DNA of 10,257 nt from Bacillota bacterium (GTDB lineage Bacteria > Bacillota > Clostridia > Oscillospirales > Oscillospiraceae), in the NCBI GenBank assembly GCA_023395775.1, contig JAEWYA010000222.1, forward strand, positions 1 through 10,257. The letters are read 5' to 3'. The position numbers and the translations under genes are program-made. The notes under the pieces were generated by a model. It did no database searches, was not told the origin of the DNA, and saw nothing but the letters and a program-made list of their open reading frames with translations. Below, in pieces: positions 5,942-10,257 of the stretch. The number at the start of each line of letters is the position of its first letter. Positions within the stretch are counted from its first letter, which is position 1.

Positions 5942-5968
5942 TTCACGCCCTTTCACGCCCTTTCACGC
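5941..5968. repeat. 10-bp tandem repeat TTTCACGCCC across a gene junction
   Basis: Three units start at 5941, 5951 and 5961; the first two are identical and the third matches for 8 bases. On the coding (minus) strand the unit contains GTGAAAGGGC, so it supplies the TGA stop of the radical SAM gene, the AAAGGG ribosome site and a GTG codon before the next gene's ATG. Confidence 0.85.
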
Positions 5969-7225
5969 GCCGAACAGGGAGAGCTGTTCCGTTCCGGGAC
6001 CGGGCAGTGCGGGCCGTTCCGCCGCGACCAGATTGAGCAGCAGACTGTCCGGCGTAAAGCGCAAGCCCTCCGCCATACGGCCCCGGCAGGTCAGAAAATA
6101 CTGCGCCCGCTTCATCACCACGCCCAGCTTCCGCAGATCTTCGACCTTCAAACGCCCCGCCCGCCGGGAGACAAGAATGCGCTTGGCGGAGACGACGCCA
6201 ATGCCGGGAACCCGGAGAAGCGTTTCATAGTCCGCCGTATTGATTTCGACTGGAAAGAAGTCCAGATGCGCCAGCGCCCAACTGCACTTTGGATCCACCA
6301 GAGGGTTGAAGTCCGGCGTCTGCTCGTCCAAAAGCTCTTCCGCCCGGAATCCGTAAAACCGCAAAAGCCAATCTGCCTGATAGAGCCGGTGCTCCCGAAG
6401 AAGAGGAGGCTTTGTGTCCGGAGAGGGAAGAAGTGTATTTTCGACGACCGGGACATACGCGGAATAAAATACCCGCTTGAGACGATAGCGGTCGTACAGC
6501 CCCTGCGTCAGGCGTAAAATGTGGAGGTCTGAGTCCTTCGTGGCTCCCACGATCATCTGAGTGCTCTGCCCTGCAGGAGCAAACTTCGGCGCATGGCGGT
6601 ACTTTACCAGTTCTTCCTTTCCCTGTGCCGCGCGGGTCTGAATCTGCTTCATGGGCGCGAGAATCGCGCCCTTTGTCTTGTCCGGGGCCAGTGATTTCAG
6701 CCCGGACTCCGAGGGCAGCTCGATATTAACGGACAGCCGGTCTGCCAGAAAGCCCAGCCGTTCCACCAGCTCCGGCGAGGTGCCAGGAATGGCCTTGGCG
6801 TGGATATAGCCGTTGAACCGGTATGTTTCCCGCAGAATACGCAGCGCTTTGATCATCAGCTCCGTGGTGTAGTCGGGACTTCGAAGGACACCGGAGGACA
6901 GGAAAAGCCCTTCGATATAGTTTCGTCGGTAAAATCCGATGGTCAGCTCCGCCAGCTCCTCCGGGGTAAACGCCGCCCGCCTTGTGTCGTTGCTGCGGCG
7001 GTTGACGCAATATTTGCAGTCGTATACGCACCGGTTGGTTAGCAGGACCTTCAACAGCGTGACGCATCGCCCATCCGCCGAAAACGTGTGGCAGCAGCCC
7101 GCCAGCGAGGAAGAGGTGTTGCCGATGTATCCCTCCCGGTACCCCCGCCGAACGCCGGAGGAGGTGCAGGCGGCATCGTATTTTGCAGCGTCAGAGAGAA
7201 TCGTCAGCTTTTCCAGCAGCTCCAT
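5963..7225 (-). CDS. Putative DNA modification/repair radical SAM protein (TIGR03916)
   Basis: A 420-residue radical SAM enzyme. The cluster motif is NRCVYDCKYC (64-73), with Cys66, Cys70 and Cys73 binding the [4Fe-4S] cluster that cleaves S-adenosylmethionine. The N-terminus KLTILSDAAKYDAAC with further cysteines at 20, 44, 45 and 54, the SSGVLRSPDYTTELM segment (110-124) and the IHAKAIPGTSPELV segment (141-154) fit the putative DNA modification/repair family TIGR03916. A helix-hairpin-helix DNA-binding element, LLRVPGIGVVSAKRIL, is at 336-351. The C-terminus reads EQLSLFGA (413-420), and QLSLF matches the sliding-clamp-binding consensus. The ATG at 7225 matches the family start but has no clear Shine-Dalgarno; a small ORF ends 9 nt before it. 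It forms an operon with the TIGR03915 partner and is read from an SOS-type promoter. The substrate is unknown. Confidence 0.92.
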   Translation of the reverse strand: MELLEKLTILSDAAKYDAACTSSGVRRGYREGYIGNTSSSLAGCCHTFSADGRCVTLLKVLLTNRCVYDCKYCVNRRSNDTRRAAFTPEELAELTIGFYRRNYIEGLFLSSGVLRSPDYTTELMIKALRILRETYRFNGYIHAKAIPGTSPELVERLGFLADRLSVNIELPSESGLKSLAPDKTKGAILAPMKQIQTRAAQGKEELVKYRHAPKFAPAGQSTQMIVGATKDSDLHILRLTQGLYDRYRLKRVFYSAYVPVVENTLLPSPDTKPPLLREHRLYQADWLLRFYGFRAEELLDEQTPDFNPLVDPKCSWALAHLDFFPVEINTADYETLLRVPGIGVVSAKRILVSRRAGRLKVEDLRKLGVVMKRAQYFLTCRGRMAEGLRFTPDSLLLNLVAAERPALPGPGTEQLSLFGA

Positions 7226-7234
7226 GGCACGGAC

Positions 7235-7357
7235 TCAGCGCGCCCCGGCGCGCCGGGAATGGCAAGAGGGACGCTCAATGGCGTCGATGATGCGAAAAAA
7301 CTGATGCGTCAGAAAGCCTACGCCCACCAAAATAAAAAACAGTGTCCAGCCAGTCAT
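7235..7357 (-). CDS. Candidate 40-aa small membrane protein leading the repair operon
   Basis: An ATG at 7357 preceded by GGAGGG with 7-nt spacing opens a 40-codon frame ending in TGA at 7235. The peptide starts MTGWTLFFILVGVGFLTHQF, which is a single hydrophobic segment (about residues 4-17), and ends in a basic tail (RIIDAIERPSCHSRRAGAR). This is the strongest ribosome site in the operon and the first start after the SOS promoter. The stop is 9 nt before the radical SAM ATG, which lacks its own site, so translational coupling is likely. I do not recognise a family. It may be a real small membrane protein or only a leader peptide that loads ribosomes. A 14-bp palindrome in its last codons (7244-7257) could fold near the next start. 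Confidence 0.6.
   Translation of the reverse strand: MTGWTLFFILVGVGFLTHQFFRIIDAIERPSCHSRRAGAR
7244..7257. repeat. Perfect GC palindrome CCCGGCGCGCCGGG
   Basis: An exact 14-bp palindrome inside the 3' end of the 40-codon ORF and about 19 nt before the radical SAM start on the minus strand. In RNA it could form a 5-bp CCCGG/CCGGG hairpin that ribosomes translating the small ORF would open, which fits the proposed coupling. Confidence 0.45.
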
Positions 7358-7374
7358 GGTTAAACCCTCCAATG

Positions 7375-7386
7375 GAACTCTTGTTC
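7375..7386. promoter_or_regulatory. Second LexA-type half-site palindrome GAAC-TCTT-GTTC
   Basis: A perfect GAAC-N4-GTTC core as in the Gram-positive SOS box, although the inner bases are not of the preferred RNRY pattern. It lies about 12 bp downstream of the -10 of the SOS promoter, overlapping the early transcribed region, where a second LexA dimer would strengthen repression. Confidence 0.6.
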
Positions 7387-7398
7387 TAATTTGGAATA

Positions 7399-7427
7399 AT
7401 TATAAATCGAACATATGTTTTTGTCAA
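7399..7427 (-). promoter_or_regulatory. Consensus sigma-A promoter of the DNA repair operon
   Basis: On the minus strand, TTGACA (7427-7422) and TATAAT (7404-7399) are both perfect hexamers separated by exactly 17 bp, the strongest promoter in the window. It points at the small ORF (start 7357) and the radical SAM gene. The spacer is occupied by a LexA box, so such a strong promoter would be held off until SOS induction. Confidence 0.88.
7408..7421. promoter_or_regulatory. LexA (SOS/DinR) box in the promoter spacer
   Basis: CGAACATATGTTTT matches 13 of 14 positions of the Bacillus-type SOS consensus CGAACRNRYGTTYG; only the last G is replaced by T. It fills the region between -10 and -35 of the repair-operon promoter. 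A weaker third candidate, GAAC-AAAA-GTAC, is at 7438-7449 just upstream of the -35. Confidence 0.85.
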
Positions 7428-7477
7428 GAAAAAAATAGAACAAAAGTACGACGTAAATTTGAGAACAGGAACTATAT

Positions 7478-7514
7478 AAAAAAGACCGCGCACCGCCGAT
7501 TGAGCGGAGCGCGG
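7478..7514 (-). terminator. Strong intrinsic terminator of the ArsC-like gene
   Basis: On the minus strand the stem CCGCGC-T-CCGC pairs with GCGG-T-GCGCGG (10 bp with one T-T mismatch, 7-nt loop) and is followed by TCTTTTTT. It starts 7 nt after the stop of the ArsC-like gene and isolates it from the SOS promoter downstream. Confidence 0.92.
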
Positions 7515-7521
7515 ATTTCTA

Positions 7522-7857
7522 TTATTCCCAAGTCTCCCAAATCTCAGGGTGGTAGCCCACGGTGGCGTCCTTTCCATTTCGGACGATGGGCGTTTGAAAC
7601 AGCTCCGGGTTTTCCAGCAGCTTTGCCTCCTGAGCGTCCGGCGTAATATAGGCCATGAACAGCGCTTCATAAGCTCTGCATCTGTTGTTGACCAGCGTCT
7701 CAAATCCCACTTTCTGCTTGACGGACTGGTATTCGCGGGGGGATAATCCTTTGGTGGGAGTGTCGATGTACTGATACTTGATGCGGCGCTCCTTGAACCA
7801 CCGCTCGGCTTTCTTACTGTCGAAGGATTTGGAAGAGCCGAAGATCTGAATATTCAT
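7522..7857 (-). CDS. ArsC/Spx-family thioredoxin-fold protein lacking the catalytic cysteine
   Basis: A 111-residue protein of the arsenate reductase (ArsC/Spx-like) family. It has the N-terminal strand MNIQIFG, the helix KKAERWFKERRI (15-26), IDTPTKGLSPREY (31-43), and the cis-proline motif TPIVRNG (89-95) followed by VGYHPEIWETW. Relatives of this clostridial type carry a cysteine in a loop resembling KCFD; here the loop reads GSSKSFDS, with Ser11 where the cysteine would be. The only cysteine is Cys60, elsewhere in the fold. It is therefore unlikely to be a working thiol reductase and may instead be a binding or regulatory protein. The ATG at 7857 follows AGGAG with 6-nt spacing. It stands alone, diverges from the sirtuin gene across 48 bp and ends at a strong terminator. 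Confidence 0.85.
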   Translation of the reverse strand: MNIQIFGSSKSFDSKKAERWFKERRIKYQYIDTPTKGLSPREYQSVKQKVGFETLVNNRCRAYEALFMAYITPDAQEAKLLENPELFQTPIVRNGKDATVGYHPEIWETWE

Positions 7858-7905
7858 TGGATTCTCCTTAGTTTGTAAATAGATGGATGTGGATGGAGGT
7901 TTATT

Positions 7906-8625
7906 ATGACGGAGAACGCGAAAAAGTTAAAAGAACTGGTAGACGGCAGCGGCAACATTGTCTTCTTCGGCGGAGCGGGCGTGTCCACCGAGTCCGGCAT
8001 CCCTGATTTCCGCAGTACCGACGGGCTTTATCATCAGCAGTATGATTACCCGCCTGAAACCATTTTAAGCCATACGTTTTATGAAAGCAAGCCGGAAGAA
8101 TTTTTCCGCTTTTACCGGGCAAAGCTTCTGGCTCCCGGCGCAAAGCCCAACGCCGCCCACGTGAAACTGGCGGAGCTGGAAATGCAGGGAAAGCTGAAGG
8201 CCATTGTCACACAAAATATCGACGGACTTCATCAGGCTGCGGGGAGCCGGGAAGTCTTGGAACTTCACGGCAGCGTTCACAGGAACTATTGCGAGAGATG
8301 CGGAAAATTCCATGATTTCGACTTTATGCTCCACGCAGAGGGAGTCCCTTGCTGCACGGCCTGCGGCGGTCGCGTAAAACCGGACGTAGTGCTCTATGAG
8401 GAGGGGCTGGACCTGGAGACCATGGAAAAAGCCGTTCGGTTCATCTCCGAAGCGGACATGCTCATCATTGGTGGCACATCCCTGAACGTCTACCCGGCGG
8501 CGGGACTGATCCGCTATTACCGGGGCCACAAGCTGGTGCTGATCAATAAGTCTGCCGTGGCCGCGGATCTGGATGCCGACCTGGTGATTGCTGATCCCAT
8601 CGGGGAGACGCTTGCACAAATTTGA
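7906..8625 (+). CDS. NAD-dependent protein deacetylase, SIR2 family
   Basis: A 239-residue sirtuin that would remove acetyl (or related acyl) groups from protein lysines while consuming NAD, in the cytosol. The motifs are complete: the NAD-binding GAGVSTESGIPDFR (23-36), TQNIDGLH (102-109), the catalytic histidine His121 in LELHGSVH, zinc ligands Cys129 and Cys132 (CERC) with Cys150 and Cys153 (CTAC), GGTSLNVYPAAG (189-200) and LVLINK (210-215). Length and composition fit the short bacterial class. GGAGG (7895-7899) lies 6 nt before the ATG. The gene is divergent from the ArsC-like gene, and no convincing promoter is visible in the 48-bp gap, so promoter elements must reach into coding sequence. 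Citrate synthase is the next gene, but it has its own promoter. Confidence 0.95.
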   Translation: MTENAKKLKELVDGSGNIVFFGGAGVSTESGIPDFRSTDGLYHQQYDYPPETILSHTFYESKPEEFFRFYRAKLLAPGAKPNAAHVKLAELEMQGKLKAIVTQNIDGLHQAAGSREVLELHGSVHRNYCERCGKFHDFDFMLHAEGVPCCTACGGRVKPDVVLYEEGLDLETMEKAVRFISEADMLIIGGTSLNVYPAAGLIRYYRGHKLVLINKSAVAADLDADLVIADPIGETLAQI

Positions 8626-8661
8626 GCAGGAAGCCAATTGTATAGTAGAAATTTAACACTA

Positions 8662-8690
8662 TTGATGCAAAAATGAATAACGAATAGAAT
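8662..8690 (+). promoter_or_regulatory. Putative sigma-A promoter of citrate synthase
   Basis: TTGATG (8662-8667) and TAGAAT (8685-8690) are 17 bp apart in the 240-bp spacer after the sirtuin. The predicted start near 8697 would give a leader of about 170 nt. Confidence 0.5.
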
Positions 8691-8703
8691 TGTCCTGCAA
8701 TAT

Positions 8704-8719
8704 TTGGAGAATTCTCCAA
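8704..8719. promoter_or_regulatory. Perfect 16-bp palindrome TTGGAGAATTCTCCAA, candidate operator
   Basis: An exact palindrome starting 14 bp after the proposed -10 of the citrate synthase promoter. The position and symmetry fit a repressor dimer site that blocks transcription. It does not match a consensus I can name. As RNA it lacks a T-run and so is not a terminator. Confidence 0.5.
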
Positions 8720-8826
8720 TGGAAAACCCAATGTTTTGATTGTAAATGAAATATGAAGGTGATATGATTGCATTATGACTTGCTCGGGCAGCCAATGCGC
8801 GCTGACAGAGCAGTGAGTTTGCCGCC

Positions 8827-8839
8827 ATGCCTGAGGCAT
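8827..8839. repeat. Dyad ATGCCT-G-AGGCAT in the citrate synthase leader
   Basis: Six-base arms inverted around one G, 27 bp before the chosen ATG. It begins with an in-frame ATG that has no ribosome site. It may be a small operator or a chance dyad. Confidence 0.3.
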
Positions 8840-8865
8840 TGGATCTGGCGAGAGGAGACAGCGAA

Positions 8866-10239
8866 ATGATATGGTCGGATAAAGGAGAGAACGTCTACTC
8901 CCAGATTACGCCCGCAATCCGGGCGCTGGAGGAGCAGTGGGAGAAGAAGAATTACATAGACCCAAGGCTATATCAGCAGTACAACGTTCGCCGCGGTCTT
9001 CGGGACGAAGACGGGCAGGGCGTGCTGACGGGACTGACCCGCGTGGGCGAGATTCAGTCTTATACGGTGCAAGAGGACGGGAGCATCCTTCCGGAGGACG
9101 GCGTGCTGTATTACCGCGGGATCGACTGCCGTGAGATTGTCCGGGGGTCCAAGGGCCGGAGACTGGCCTTTGAGGAAGCGGCGTACCTGCTTTTGTTCGG
9201 CGAGCTGCCCTCTGAAGTACAGCTGCGGGACTTCTGCGTCCAGCTGGCCACCTATCGGACGCTGCCCAGCAACTTCCTGCGGGATGTGATTTTAAAAGCG
9301 CCGCCTCAGGATTTGATGAACACCATGCAGCGGGCGGTTTTGACTCTGTTCTGCTATGATGACCGGCCTAACGATATCGGACTTGAAAATGTGCTGCGCC
9401 AGAGCTTGCAGCTGATTGCAATTATGCCGCTTCTGGCGATTTACGCCTATCAGGCGTACCGGTTCAATAAGGGCGAGGGCCTGTTCATCCACGAGCCCAG
9501 GCCGGAGCTGTCCACGGCGGAGAACTTTCTGCGGATGCTGCGGGAGGACGGACAATTCACGGATTTGGAGGCCCGTGTGCTGGACGTGGCGCTGGTTCTC
9601 CACGCCGACAACGGCGGCGGCAACAACTCCACCTTCACGAACCATGTGGTCACCTCCTCGGGAACGGACACGTACTCCGCCATTGCGGCCTCCATGGCGT
9701 CCCTGAAGGGGCCACGGCACGGCGGGGCCAACAGCAAGGTCATGGAGATGATGGCGGACATCAAGGCCCATGTGTTGGACTGGAACGACGATCATGAGCT
9801 GAGAAATTATCTTGGCCACATACTCGACGGCGAGGCGTTTGACGGACGGGGGCTGTTGTACGGTCTGGGCCACGCGGTCTATACCCGGACGGATCCCCGA
9901 TGCGAGGTGTTTCGGGATTATGTGAAGACCCTCTCCCGGGAGAAGCAGCGCCAGCCGGAGCTGGATCTCTATGAGCGGGTGGAGCGGGTCGGCAAGGACC
10001 TGCTGATGGCAAAGCGGCATAAGGATGCCATCTCCACCAATATCGACTTTTACAGCGGATTTGTTTTTGAGATGCTGGGTTTGCCCAGGGAACTGTATAC
10101 GCCGCTGTTCGCGGTTGCCCGCATTTCCGGCTGGAGCGCCCATCGGATGGAGGAGCTGTCCGGCGGCGGAAAGCTAATCCGTCCCCGGTATGAGTGCGTG
10201 GAGGTCCACAGGGGCTATACGCCTATGGCGGAGCGCTGA
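8866..10239 (+). CDS. Citrate synthase (citrate/2-methylcitrate synthase family)
   Basis: A 457-residue enzyme that condenses acetyl-CoA with oxaloacetate to citrate, feeding glutamate synthesis through a partial TCA cycle in an anaerobe. Visible elements are the NVRRGLRDEDGQGVLTGLT N-terminal strand region (40-58), YYRGIDCREIV (82-92), the catalytic His285 in KGPRHGGAN (281-289), His336 in GLGHAVYTRTDPR (333-345), Asp394 in NIDFYSG (392-398) and the CoA-site segment RISGWSAHRMEE (419-430). The loop LHADNGGGNNSTF (245-257) has Asn249 where a histidine that contacts oxaloacetate is expected. The ATG at 8866 is chosen because AGGAG (8853-8857) lies 8 nt before it. The in-frame ATG at 8827 would add 13 residues and has no ribosome site. 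The gene is complete, and only 18 nt of sequence follow it. Confidence 0.94.
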   Translation: MIWSDKGENVYSQITPAIRALEEQWEKKNYIDPRLYQQYNVRRGLRDEDGQGVLTGLTRVGEIQSYTVQEDGSILPEDGVLYYRGIDCREIVRGSKGRRLAFEEAAYLLLFGELPSEVQLRDFCVQLATYRTLPSNFLRDVILKAPPQDLMNTMQRAVLTLFCYDDRPNDIGLENVLRQSLQLIAIMPLLAIYAYQAYRFNKGEGLFIHEPRPELSTAENFLRMLREDGQFTDLEARVLDVALVLHADNGGGNNSTFTNHVVTSSGTDTYSAIAASMASLKGPRHGGANSKVMEMMADIKAHVLDWNDDHELRNYLGHILDGEAFDGRGLLYGLGHAVYTRTDPRCEVFRDYVKTLSREKQRQPELDLYERVERVGKDLLMAKRHKDAISTNIDFYSGFVFEMLGLPRELYTPLFAVARISGWSAHRMEELSGGGKLIRPRYECVEVHRGYTPMAER

Positions 10240-10257
10240 GCGCTTCGGGGAAATGTA

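Noticed and set aside
5942..5956. GTG start at 5956 for the TIGR03915-type protein
   Set aside because: It is part of the tandem repeat; the ATG at 5941 has a better placed AAAGGG, and family similarity begins right after it.
5183..6517. 444-codon open frame on the plus strand
   Set aside because: Runs antisense through two recognisable minus-strand genes and their junction; low-complexity composition and no family resemblance.
7438..7449. Third LexA-like site GAACAAAAGTAC
   Set aside because: One half-site is imperfect and inner bases do not fit; mentioned only as a weak companion to the two better boxes.
8626..8698. GCAGGA...TCCTGC inverted arms around the citrate synthase promoter
   Set aside because: Six-base arms 60 nt apart with no T-run; likely chance, and not supported as a sirtuin terminator.
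8827..8865. Upstream ATG for citrate synthase
   Set aside because: No Shine-Dalgarno before it and it falls in a dyad, whereas ATG 8866 has AGGAG at 8-nt spacing.
9292..10143. 283-codon minus-strand frame opposite citrate synthase
   Set aside because: Antisense shadow of the catalytic half of citrate synthase; no ribosome site or motif.

Overview
The window looks like a chromosomal segment of an anaerobic, spore-forming Firmicute, most likely a gut Oscillospiraceae-type Clostridium relative (Flavonifractor/Oscillibacter-like). The evidence is a complete spoIIA sporulation operon, GC-rich genes separated by AT-rich spacers, strong GGAGG-type ribosome binding sites, a clostridial-type citrate synthase and a YedE/TusA/DUF3343 selenium cassette. 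The taxonomic placement is inference from protein style. No rRNA, tRNA, CRISPR array or insertion sequence was seen.

Layout: (1) 209-1781, + strand: a three-gene selenium (or sulfur) handling cassette made of a YedE-type membrane transporter, a stand-alone TusA/YedF-N domain and a DUF3343 carrier-like protein, closed by a perfect 14-bp hairpin. (2) 1964-2932, - strand: a PfkB-family fructokinase with a recognisable promoter and an operator-like palindrome just downstream of it. (3) About 2933-3534: a 600-bp AT-rich spacer with inverted and tandem repeats and no convincing gene. (4) 3535-5005, + strand: spoIIAA-spoIIAB-sigF, each junction an ATGA overlap, followed by an intricate hairpin region. 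(5) 7357 down to 5123, - strand: a candidate 40-residue membrane peptide, a radical SAM protein (TIGR03916 type) and its partner (TIGR03915/DUF4130 type). This DNA-repair operon is read from a consensus promoter whose spacer contains a LexA (SOS) box, with a second box downstream. (6) 7522-7857, - strand: an ArsC/Spx-fold protein that has lost the usual catalytic cysteine, with a strong terminator. (7) 7906-8625, + strand: a SIR2 deacetylase divergent from it. (8) 8866-10239, + strand: a citrate synthase behind a promoter and a perfect 16-bp palindrome.

How the parts work together: the SpoIIA proteins form the partner-switching module that controls the first forespore sigma factor. The YedE/TusA/DUF3343 proteins probably import and deliver reduced selenium or sulfur. 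The radical SAM pair probably acts in an SOS-induced DNA repair or modification process. The C-terminal QLSLF sequence of the radical SAM protein, which matches the sliding-clamp-binding consensus, supports this. The most rewarding part of the window is this repair operon: LexA-controlled promoter, unannotated coupled small ORF, start codon without a Shine-Dalgarno, 10-bp tandem repeat over the gene junction, and clamp-binding tail.
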